In this document: piece after piece, positions 42,223 to 48,856 of the stretch
How positions within the stretch are numbered: position 1 is the stretch's first letter
Layout: each line of letters opens with the position of its first letter
Assembly (NCBI GenBank): GCA_943372645.1
Contig: CALRZN010000013.1
Span: 85,417-149,416, forward strand
DNA from: VBWE01 sp943372645
GTDB taxonomy: Bacteria; Bacteroidota; Bacteroidia; Palsa-965
Direction of reading: 5' to 3'
Length of the DNA: 64,000 nucleotides
Translations under genes and position numbers: made by a program
Notes under the pieces: generated by a model
Databases searched by the model: none
What the model was told of the DNA's origin: nothing
The model's input: only the letters and a program-made list of their open reading frames with translations

Positions 42223-42687
42223 ATGGAAAATCAACCGCCTTTTTACGATCCGAATAATCCGAACAATCCGCAGCAGCAGCAGCCCAATTACCAGCAGCAG
42301 CAGCAGCCCAATTACGGGCAGCAGAACTATACCAATCCGCCTTACGGCGGGCAGATGCCTCCGCAGTCGCCGTTTGGCGGACAAATGGACCTGCCCAATG
42401 CCACAGCCATCCTGGTACTCGGTATCTGTTCCATTGTAGGTTGTTTCTGCTATGGTATTCCCGGTCTGATCTGCGGTATCATTGCGCTCATCATGGGTGG
42501 CAAAGCCATGCGCGAATACGAAGCCAATCCGAACATGTACACCACTTCGTCGTTCAACAACGCGAAAGCGGGCCGCATCTGCGGGATCATCGGAACCATT
42601 CTTTCGATCCTGTACTTTGTGTTCCTGATCATTTATATCATTGCAGTGGGTTCAATTATCGGTATGGGCAGCAGCCATTGGTATTAA
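42223..42687 (+). CDS. CCC-motif (DUF4190-like) membrane protein, first of three
   Basis: The 154-residue protein opens MENQPPFYDPNNPNNP and has a Gln/Asn/Pro/Tyr-rich tail of about 55 residues on the cytosolic side. Two membrane helices follow: ILVLGICSIVGCFCYGIPGL, which carries the cysteine-rich motif, then the loop GGKAMREYEANPNMYTTSSF, and GRICGIIGTILSILYFVFLI. The KAMREY ... GRI(C/A) pattern defines CCC-motif proteins of Bacteroidota. It is followed by the DUF2752 gene at 42706 (18 nt), so they are likely co-transcribed. The role is unknown. Confidence 0.82.
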   Translation: MENQPPFYDPNNPNNPQQQQPNYQQQQQPNYGQQNYTNPPYGGQMPPQSPFGGQMDLPNATAILVLGICSIVGCFCYGIPGLICGIIALIMGGKAMREYEANPNMYTTSSFNNAKAGRICGIIGTILSILYFVFLIIYIIAVGSIIGMGSSHWY

Positions 42688-42705
42688 CCAATAATCACTG
42701 TTCAG

Positions 42706-43020
42706 ATGAGTTCATGGCTGCAGCAGCTTGAAACGCACCTGTATTCCTGTCCGATAAAAGAATTCACCGGGATGGATTGTCCCGGATGCGGATTCCAGCG
42801 ATCAGGAATTGCACTTCTGCGTGGCGAGCTGCTGCACAGCCTGCAACTTTTTCCGGCACTTATTCCGTTCCTGTTTACCTGGCTGCTGCTGATCGCACAC
42901 CTCATTTTTAAATTCAAAAAAGGGGCGTACTACGTACGTGTGTCGTTTATCACCACAGCCGTTCTTGTTTTCGGGAATTTTTTCATCAAAATGATCATCC
43001 ATTTTCAGCACCTTCCTTAA
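42706..43020 (+). CDS. DUF2752 membrane protein
   Basis: The 104-residue protein has the DUF2752 core: LYSCPIKEFTGMDCPGCGFQRS with the CPxCGxxR turn, then LLRGELLHSLQLFPAL and two helices (LFTWLLLIAHLIF and VSFITTAVLVFGNFFIKMII). The cysteine pair and the following Arg are intact. Function is unknown; it is very common in bacteria next to CCC-motif proteins. The next gene begins 3 nt after its stop. Confidence 0.88.
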   Translation: MSSWLQQLETHLYSCPIKEFTGMDCPGCGFQRSGIALLRGELLHSLQLFPALIPFLFTWLLLIAHLIFKFKKGAYYVRVSFITTAVLVFGNFFIKMIIHFQHLP

Positions 43021-43023
43021 CTC

Positions 43024-43344
43024 ATGGGGGAATCCGCTTCCAATACGCGCAGGCCTTTGCCGAATGCGTTCGCTGTTTTACTGCTGGGCCTTTTTTCGCT
43101 CCTGCTCAGTGTTGTTTATGGTGTTCCGGGATTTCTCTGTGGCGTAATAGCCCTGGTGCTTTCCCGCGCCGGTAAACGCCTCCGCCGCCAGTCGCCCGAC
43201 AGTTACACCGCCGGTTCGTGGCGGCTCATTGTTACCGGACGCGTGCTGGCCACGCTCGGGCTGATTATCTCGCTGCTCGTAATGGCTGTTATGGCTGTAA
43301 TGATTTATGTGCTCCAGGTGGAATGGGAGCCGTTTAATTTCTAA
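43024..43344 (+). CDS. DUF4190-like membrane protein, second of three
   Basis: A 106-residue paralogue of the CCC-motif protein lacking the Gln-rich head. It has NAFAVLLLGLFSLLLSVVYG and VPGFLCGVIALVLSRAGKRL, then the variable loop QSPDSYTAGSWRLI and the last helix VLATLGLIISLLVMAVMAVM. The cysteines are reduced to one. It is tightly packed behind the DUF2752 gene. Function unknown. Confidence 0.78.
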   Translation: MGESASNTRRPLPNAFAVLLLGLFSLLLSVVYGVPGFLCGVIALVLSRAGKRLRRQSPDSYTAGSWRLIVTGRVLATLGLIISLLVMAVMAVMIYVLQVEWEPFNF

Positions 43345-43387
43345 ATAAATATTATATTTCGTTACACTAACCAAACAACACACGACA

Positions 43388-43744
43388 ATGGAACAGGGAA
43401 ATTACAATAACCCGAACCCGGGACAACACTACGGGCAGGGCAATCCGCAACAGCAATTCCAGCAAGGCTACAACATGCAGGTTGATCTGCCGAATGCAAC
43501 AACAGTGCTGGTGCTTGGTATCATTTCCATTGTGTTTTGTGCGGGAATCATAGGGCTGGTTCTTTCTATTATCGCACTTAATATGGCCTCCACTTCAAAA
43601 CAGGAATATGCTTCCAATCCCGGACGCTACACCGCTTCTTCACTTTCAAAAGTAAATAGCGGACGCATCTGCGCAATTATAAGTTTATGCCTTCTCGGGG
43701 TGCTCTTACTCATTTTGCTGCTCGTATTAATGGCCGGCATGTAA
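43388..43744 (+). CDS. CCC-motif (DUF4190-like) membrane protein, third of three
   Basis: The 118-residue paralogue has a Gly/Asn/Gln-rich head (MEQGNYNNPNPGQHYGQGNP) followed by DLPNATTVLVLGIISIVFCAG and the loop QEYASNPGRYTASSL, then the helix GRICAIISLCLLGVLLLILL. The shared text DLPNAT (also in the first copy) and GRIC points to a recent common origin. It lies 43 nt after the second paralogue and is followed by a hairpin. Function unknown. Confidence 0.82.
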   Translation: MEQGNYNNPNPGQHYGQGNPQQQFQQGYNMQVDLPNATTVLVLGIISIVFCAGIIGLVLSIIALNMASTSKQEYASNPGRYTASSLSKVNSGRICAIISLCLLGVLLLILLLVLMAGM

Positions 43745-43767
43745 ACAACTTGCAGATAAACATTGCC

Positions 43768-43795
43768 CGTTCGTCCCGACATTCCGGGACGAACG
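43768..43795 (+). terminator. probable terminator of the CCC-motif cluster
   Basis: CGTTCGTCCCG (43768-43778) and CGGGACGAACG (43785-43795) form a perfect 11-bp stem with a 6-nt loop. The following T-run is poor (TCGTT). Confidence 0.6.
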
Positions 43796-43938
43796 TCGTT
43801 ATAAGTGAACCCGGATCGGATTTTACCCGTACTTAGCGGAAAGATGGAATACTTTTTGAAAAGCCGGGATGATAATTTCTGACAGGCATTTTAAACCATT
43901 TCAAAACACGGAAGTCCAATCAGCAAAACCAACCAATC

Positions 43939-44877
43939 ATGAAAAAAATAGTCCTTTCAATAAGTATCTGCCTCGCCGGGATGATGCCCGCGTTTGCGCA
44001 GAGCGATTCCAAAGCGGAATCCGACTCACTCGGGTTGCCGGGCGATAACCTCGATTTATACGGGGTGCTCGAATTATTCAAAAATGCGGAAAGCATCGAA
44101 GCATTTGAAAAAGCGCTGAACGAAGAAAACAGCCAGGTAAATAACCTCGATCTGAATGGCGACGGCGATATTGATTACATCCGCGTAATTGACCAGACCG
44201 ACAGCGGCGCGCACGCCATCACACTGCAGGTGCCGGTAAGTGCTACCGAAACACAGGATGTGGCCGCCATCGAAATTGAGAAAACCGGCGACAATGAAGC
44301 ACATCTGCAGATTGTAGGTGATGAAGACATTTACGGTACGGATTACATCGTAGAACCGAAAGATGAAAAAACAAGTACCAACGATTTGCGTGATGAAGAT
44401 CCGTATGCGTTTGACAACATGTCGCGCAGCAAAATCATTATTGTAAACGTGTGGGGCTGGGCGCCGGTGCGTTACATCTACGGACCGCGTTACGTGGTAT
44501 GGGTTTCGCCGTGGCGCTGGGCCTATTACCCGACTTACTGGCATCCGTGGCACCCGGTAGCATGGCGCGTGCATCATGCCCGTGTGGTGCGTTACCGCGC
44601 ACATTGCCATCGCGTTCATGTTCACCGTGTTCATGTTGCACACCGTGTATATCACCGCCACCATGTGGCAGGTCCGTATCGCCAGGGACGCGCCCCGGCA
44701 CACTATAACGGACGCCAACCCAACAACGGCCGTGCACACGACGGCAAAGCACAACACCAGCAGCATGGCAAACAGCCGAATAATGCCAAAGCCAAACAGA
44801 ATGGCGGCAAAAATAAACCGGCAGCTGGCCCGCGCGGCGGCGGAGGCAAAGGAGGCGGAAAAGGCGGCCGCCGCTAA
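43939..44877 (+). CDS. exported protein with Trp/Tyr- and His/Arg-rich C-terminal half
   Basis: The 312-residue protein has a signal peptide (MKKIVLSISICLAGMMPAFAQ). Residues 35-150 form a small domain with an acidic EF-hand-like turn, DLNGDGDIDYIRVID. Residues 170-205 are Trp/Tyr-rich (NVWGWAPVRYIYG, SPWRWAYYPTYWHPW), 205-245 are extraordinarily rich in His, Arg and Val (RAHCHRVHVHRVHVAHRVYH), and the end is a Gly/Lys/Arg-rich, probably disordered tail. I know similar envelope proteins from Bacteroidota without a defined role. The His cluster could bind metal and the basic tail polyanions, but this is inference. It is followed by a good terminator. Confidence 0.8.
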   Translation: MKKIVLSISICLAGMMPAFAQSDSKAESDSLGLPGDNLDLYGVLELFKNAESIEAFEKALNEENSQVNNLDLNGDGDIDYIRVIDQTDSGAHAITLQVPVSATETQDVAAIEIEKTGDNEAHLQIVGDEDIYGTDYIVEPKDEKTSTNDLRDEDPYAFDNMSRSKIIIVNVWGWAPVRYIYGPRYVVWVSPWRWAYYPTYWHPWHPVAWRVHHARVVRYRAHCHRVHVHRVHVAHRVYHRHHVAGPYRQGRAPAHYNGRQPNNGRAHDGKAQHQQHGKQPNNAKAKQNGGKNKPAAGPRGGGGKGGGKGGRR

Positions 44878-44899
44878 CCGACAGAAAAAAAATTGCAGA

Positions 44900-44931
44900 A
44901 ACGCTTTCCGGAAACGGGAAGCGTTTTTTTT
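44900..44931 (+). terminator. intrinsic terminator after the His-rich protein gene
   Basis: AACGCTTTCC, loop, GGGAAGCGTT, then eight T residues. It abuts the stop codon of the convergent GNAT gene. Confidence 0.82.
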
Positions 44932-45478
44932 ATGACTTGCTTTTACCGAGGTATTCGGATGCGATCAGTTGTCCTTCGTGATTACGAAAATCACTTTGCT
45001 GTATGCCTTCGCTGGTAAACCCGGCTTTAACAGCCACCGCGCGGCTTCCGGGGTTCGATGCATTTACGCGGATGATGAGTTTATTAAAACCGAGTTCTTT
45101 AAAACAGCTGCCGGCCACTTCGCGCAGCGCCGCAGTAATAATGCCTTTGCCTTCCGATGCTGCATCAATAAAATAAGCCAGTTCGCCTTTCGGTACAGAA
45201 TCGTCAATGGTGCGTATGCTGATATAACCAAGCAGTTCGCCTGTTGCATTCCTTTCAATAACAAACGGAAAATACCGGCGCCTGAAAAATTCAGCACGTT
45301 TGCGGTACACAAAAAGCCAGGTTTTAAACGGACCGGTAAGTGTGCGGCACATCATGGGGAAATACGGCTGCAGGCGTTCGCGGTTACCGGTGATGAGCTG
45401 CAGAAACGCCCTGCTGTCGCGCTGCTCCATAATACGGATGCTGCAACCGGCAAGCGGATCTGCTGCGTTGTGCTGCAT
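44930..45478 (-). CDS. GNAT N-acetyltransferase (RimJ/RimL-like)
   Basis: The 182-residue protein follows the RimJ/RimL layout: an early SIRIMEQRDSRAFLQLI strand-helix, FVIERNATGELLGYISIRTI, LAYFIDAASEGKGIITAALRE with the acetyl-CoA pyrophosphate loop (normally Q/R-x-x-G-x-A), and LGFNKLIIRVNASNPGSRAV, ending in AGFTSEGIQQSDF. It most likely acetylates an N-terminal or small-molecule amine; the substrate cannot be told. The gene precedes the small barrel-like protein gene on the other side by only 3 nt in the same orientation (that gene is upstream), so the two are probably co-transcribed. Confidence 0.88.
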   Translation of the reverse strand: MQHNAADPLAGCSIRIMEQRDSRAFLQLITGNRERLQPYFPMMCRTLTGPFKTWLFVYRKRAEFFRRRYFPFVIERNATGELLGYISIRTIDDSVPKGELAYFIDAASEGKGIITAALREVAGSCFKELGFNKLIIRVNASNPGSRAVAVKAGFTSEGIQQSDFRNHEGQLIASEYLGKSKS

Positions 45479-45481
45479 CGT

Positions 45482-45952
45482 TTAAAACCGCCAGCCCAAT
45501 TGCAACTGGACGCCGCCTTTTTTGCCTATCGGCTGGTTATCAATTATACTGCTGAAATTTAATCCGGCCATGAGTCCTTTTTTTCCTTCATAGCGGGAGC
45601 CTATCTGCCAGTATCCCCACTCATTGGTTTGTGCAAAGGCAAGACCACCGCCTGCCGTTAGTTTGAACCGTTTCGGGAAAAACAGCGCTGTGCCGCCCCA
45701 GTAAAAACCGGTGCCGTCGTCAGACCCGCCAAACCCGAGGTTGATATCTGCCGAAAACCAGCGGATATTTTTGGGCGAAAAACGACAGTCGTATTGCAAT
45801 GCTGCGGTCATCTGTCCGCCTATGGGAAGCGATAACATGCTGCGGCGGATGCGGGGAAGGCTGTCGGCTGCAACAGTAGCTGAATCGGACTGTCCGAAAG
45901 CCGCTGTGGCGAAGGGCAGGAATAAAGTCAGAAATAAAAAGCGGATCGTCAT
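45482..45952 (-). CDS. exported small protein, beta-barrel-like
   Basis: I choose the ATG at 45952, giving 156 residues starting MTIRFLFLTLFLPFATAAFG; an ATG at 45967 is the alternative. The signal peptide ends near GQSD. The mature part shows alternating strands (WFSADINLGFGG, GFYWGGTALFF, FKLTAGGGLAFAQ, GLMAGLNFSSI, VQLQLGWRF) ending in Trp-Arg-Phe, an outer-membrane beta-signal-like end. It is likely a small outer-membrane protein of six to eight strands. It is co-oriented with the GNAT gene 3 nt downstream. Function unknown. Confidence 0.68.
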   Translation of the reverse strand: MTIRFLFLTLFLPFATAAFGQSDSATVAADSLPRIRRSMLSLPIGGQMTAALQYDCRFSPKNIRWFSADINLGFGGSDDGTGFYWGGTALFFPKRFKLTAGGGLAFAQTNEWGYWQIGSRYEGKKGLMAGLNFSSIIDNQPIGKKGGVQLQLGWRF

Positions 45953-46053
45953 AAGTAAGCGGCTCAAATATAGGATGTTTCCGATTTATCGCCATAGAAA
46001 CAGGTTGAAATGCAATAAACAGGGCAGGCAGCCGTTTATGTGTGGCAAAACAC

Positions 46054-46061
46054 TAAATTTG
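46054..46061 (+). promoter_or_regulatory. TAnnTTTG element of porQ
   Basis: TAAATTTG ends 5 nt before the ATG at 46067. This predicts a leaderless or very short-leader transcript. Confidence 0.5.
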
Positions 46062-46066
46062 TAAGG

Positions 46067-47128
46067 ATGAATCGGAGTAAAAAACGCTTTCTAAGTATCG
46101 GATTTTCATTGCTGCTGCCCGCGGCGCTCAGCGCACAGATCGGGGGCTCGGCTGTTTTTGCATCACTCGACCTGCCGCTTTCGGCGCGCGTGGCTTCGCT
46201 CGGCGGAAAAGTAGTGAGCGTAGCGGATAATGATATCAACCTCGCGTTCTGGAATCCCTCGCTGCTGAATCAGAACACGAGCAACCAGCTTGCCCTCAGT
46301 TTTGTGGATTACCTCGCCGATCTGAAATACGGTTATGCCGGTTATGCTTATCATGTCAGTCCGAAAGTGGGAACGTTCTCCGCATTTGTTACCCGTGTGG
46401 ATTACGGCAAGTTTAAAGAAACCGATTATACCGGCGATGTGATTGGCGAGTTTACCGCTTCCGAAAACATTTTTAATGTCGGTTATTCCCGCGCTATTGA
46501 CAGCCTGTTTACCATCGGTGCAACAACCAAACTGATATTTGCCAATTATTACCGCTACAACGCCAGCGGAATTGCATTCGACCTGGCAGCGAATTACAAC
46601 AAACCCAGCAAAAACTTTTCGGCATCGGTTGTGCTCCGCAACATGGGCCGGATGATGCGTACGTTTTACGGACACAAGGAAAAACTGCCGTTTGAAATTG
46701 AAGCGGGCATGAGTTACAAACCCAAACACATGCCGTTCCGTTTCACACTTACGTTACAGCACCTGCAGCAGTGGGACCTTACCTACAGCGACCCGAACAA
46801 CCCGGTGCAATTGGTCGATCCGTTAACCGGCGATTCCATCAAGGTGAGCAAATTCAAAACATTTGGTGATAAACTGATGCGGCACGCGGTGCTGGGCGGC
46901 GAACTGCTGCTCACCAAAAACTTCAACCTGCGTATCGGTTACAATTACATGCGCCGTAAAGAACTGCTGATAGATACCCGCCCCGGCATGCTCGGTTTTT
47001 CATTCGGTGTGGGCCTGCGCATTTACAAATTCCATTTCAGCTACGCACGCTCGTCCTATCACATGGCCGGTGGTACCAATACGTTTACGCTGGCCACCAA
47101 CATCAGCGATTTTCATAAAAAGAAATAG
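46067..47128 (+). CDS. porQ: type IX secretion system protein PorQ
   Basis: The 353-residue protein (ATG at 46067, MNRSKKRFLSIGFSLLL) has a signal peptide ending at ALSAQ. The mature part begins IGGSAVFASLDLPLSARVASLGG, the mark of the PorQ family, followed by NINLAFWNPSLLN-like text (DINLAFWNPSLLNQ) and an outer-membrane barrel. In the type IX system PorQ works with PorV, PorU and PorZ in the attachment complex that cuts sorting domains and fixes cargo at the surface. That fits the three sorting-domain proteins in this window. The gene is followed after 8 nt by the DUF721 gene. Confidence 0.9.
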   Translation: MNRSKKRFLSIGFSLLLPAALSAQIGGSAVFASLDLPLSARVASLGGKVVSVADNDINLAFWNPSLLNQNTSNQLALSFVDYLADLKYGYAGYAYHVSPKVGTFSAFVTRVDYGKFKETDYTGDVIGEFTASENIFNVGYSRAIDSLFTIGATTKLIFANYYRYNASGIAFDLAANYNKPSKNFSASVVLRNMGRMMRTFYGHKEKLPFEIEAGMSYKPKHMPFRFTLTLQHLQQWDLTYSDPNNPVQLVDPLTGDSIKVSKFKTFGDKLMRHAVLGGELLLTKNFNLRIGYNYMRRKELLIDTRPGMLGFSFGVGLRIYKFHFSYARSSYHMAGGTNTFTLATNISDFHKKK

Positions 47129-47136
47129 GCGTTACC

Positions 47137-47427
47137 ATGAGCAAAGGCAATGAGTTTACGCTGAAAGAAGCCATTGATCAGTTGCTGCAGACCTACAAAC
47201 TGGACGGCAAACTGAATGAAGTAAAACTCATGAACAGCTGGGAACAGATTATGGGACCGGCCATTCAGAAATATACGCGTAACCTCTATATCAATTCACG
47301 GGTATTGTATGTTGAACTGTCTTCCGCCCCGCTGCGCGAAGAACTCAGCTACGGCCGTTCCAAAATTGTGAAGATGCTGAATGAAGCGGTGGGCGCCTCG
47401 GTGATTGATGATGTGGTGTTGCGGTAA
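47137..47427 (+). CDS. DUF721 (DciA-like) protein
   Basis: The 96-residue protein has the DUF721 outline: a helix IDQLLQTYKLDGKLNEVKLM, then NSWEQIMGPAIQKYTRNLYI with the conserved Trp, and a beta-alpha end VLYVELSSAPLREELSYGR. DUF721 proteins include the replicative-helicase operator DciA, which replaces DnaC where it is missing; many Bacteroidota members are short as here. It lies 8 nt behind porQ. Its helicase-loading function is inferred from the family. Confidence 0.85.
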   Translation: MSKGNEFTLKEAIDQLLQTYKLDGKLNEVKLMNSWEQIMGPAIQKYTRNLYINSRVLYVELSSAPLREELSYGRSKIVKMLNEAVGASVIDDVVLR

Positions 47428-47466
47428 TAAGATCTTTGTAAATCCCCAGGTGATATTGAAGACATA

Positions 47467-47538
47467 CGTCAGTTCGAGCGTCAGTCGAGAACAGTGATGT
47501 AAGATCGTATAAACCTGTTCTCGACTGACGAACTGACG
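47467..47538. repeat. palindromic repeat of the GTCAGTTCGAG family, locus 3
   Basis: Outer arms CGTCAGTTCG (47467-47476) and CGAACTGACG (47529-47538) are complementary. An alternative inner 16-bp stem pairs CGTCAGTCGAGAACAG (47479-47494) with 47515-47530. It lies between convergent genes and may serve as a terminator. Confidence 0.8.
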
Positions 47539-47551
47539 GTAAATCCTTTTT

Positions 47552-48256
47552 TCACAGTAACAAAAAAACAGCCGGCCGTTTGTGCAGCTGCACGGTTTCT
47601 TTTTTCCAGCGTGCGATGGTTTGTGTGCGGATGTATTCTTCCGGTGCGGTAATATCACAGGCAATACACAGGCGGGTCTGGTTATCGCAGGTTTTCAGCA
47701 GGTCTTCGAGTAACTGGCCGTTGCGGAACGGCGTTTCGATAAACAACTGTGTTTGATTTTTCTGCTGCGCATCGCGCTCCATGCTTTTTATTTTCTGTGT
47801 GCGCTCTTGTTTGTCAATGGGCAGGTAACCGTGAAAAACAAAACTCTGTCCGTTGAGTCCCGAAGCCATTAATGCGAGCAGGAGGGAAGACGGGCCGGTA
47901 AGCGGCACCACGCGTATGTTTTTCTCATGTGCAATCCGCACAATATCAGCACCGGGATCGGCCACACCGGGGCAACCGGCTTCCGAAAGCAGTCCGGCAT
48001 TTTCACCCTGCACCACACGCTCGAGGTAAGCGGCGTATGTTGCCGGTTCACTGTGTTTGCCCATCGGGCGGATATCGAGTTCCTGGATGGGTTTCGGAAA
48101 ACCCGTTTTGCGGAGGTAACGCCGCGCCGACCGTTCTTCTTCGGCAATGAAATAATTAAGTGAGTGGATAATGTCGATAACTGCACGCGGTATAACCGCT
48201 TCCGGTGGAAGTTCTTCTCCGAGTGTAACCGGAATGAGGTATAAAATGCCGCTCAT
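47552..48256 (-). CDS. RsmI-like SAM-dependent methyltransferase (tetrapyrrole-methylase fold)
   Basis: The 234-residue protein has the RsmI/tetrapyrrole methylase pattern: MSGILYLIPVTLGEE, then a central NAGLLSEAGCPGVADPGADIV loop with the GxPxxxDPG turn that binds SAM, and VVPLTGPSSLLLALMASGL. RsmI methylates the 2'-hydroxyl of C1402 in 16S rRNA; standard RsmI is about 280 residues, and Bacteroidota often have this shorter second homologue. The target may therefore differ. It starts 5 nt after the end of the phosphatase gene, so they form an operon. Confidence 0.87.
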   Translation of the reverse strand: MSGILYLIPVTLGEELPPEAVIPRAVIDIIHSLNYFIAEEERSARRYLRKTGFPKPIQELDIRPMGKHSEPATYAAYLERVVQGENAGLLSEAGCPGVADPGADIVRIAHEKNIRVVPLTGPSSLLLALMASGLNGQSFVFHGYLPIDKQERTQKIKSMERDAQQKNQTQLFIETPFRNGQLLEDLLKTCDNQTRLCIACDITAPEEYIRTQTIARWKKETVQLHKRPAVFLLL

Positions 48257-48261
48257 ACTAT

Positions 48262-48723
48262 TCAGAGTTTTGCTGCAAGCACTTCACATGCTTTGTTTAC
48301 CAGCTGAAATACATTTTCGAAACCATCTGGTCCGCCGAAGTACGGATCGGGTACTGCCCGGTTTTCATTGGGCCATAAATTATTCAGCAGGAAGTCCACT
48401 TTCGCCAGGTGTGCCGCGTTATCCGTTTGCACCGTTACATGCTGGTAGTTGGATGCATCCATAATATAGATACGATCAAAAGCCTCGAAATCAGCAGGTT
48501 TGAACTGCCTCGCGCGCAGCATGGTAAGGTCAACGGCGTGTGCGCCTGCATTTTTTATGGTGCGTTCATCCGGCTGTTCACCCACATGATAGTCGGAGGT
48601 GCCGGCCGAATCTACTTCGATGTGATTTTTACCCTGCAGCTGCAGGTGATGACGAAGTAACCCTTCGGCAAGCGGAGAGCGGCAGATATTGCCGAGGCAA
48701 ACCATCAGTACGCGTTGTTTCAT
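48262..48723 (-). CDS. low-molecular-weight protein-tyrosine phosphatase
   Basis: The 153-residue protein has the P-loop MVCLGNICRSPLAEG (Cys and Arg of CX5R at about 9 and 15) and the later VPDPYFGGPDGFENVF with the general-acid Asp. Both catalytic parts are intact. It dephosphorylates phosphotyrosine in the cytosol; some family members act on other substrates. The gene is co-oriented with the RsmI-like gene. A tyrosine kinase is not near. Confidence 0.93.
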   Translation of the reverse strand: MKQRVLMVCLGNICRSPLAEGLLRHHLQLQGKNHIEVDSAGTSDYHVGEQPDERTIKNAGAHAVDLTMLRARQFKPADFEAFDRIYIMDASNYQHVTVQTDNAAHLAKVDFLLNNLWPNENRAVPDPYFGGPDGFENVFQLVNKACEVLAAKL

Positions 48724-48856
48724 AGCAGCTTCAAAAATAGGTATTCCTGTTGAAAACCGCTTTGTAAATAATCGCCGGTCCGTGAGCGGTTTCTTTAGGT
48801 ACCTCCGTATAACAGATCAAAATCTTTCTATTTTTACAAAACCGTAACCTGACCTT

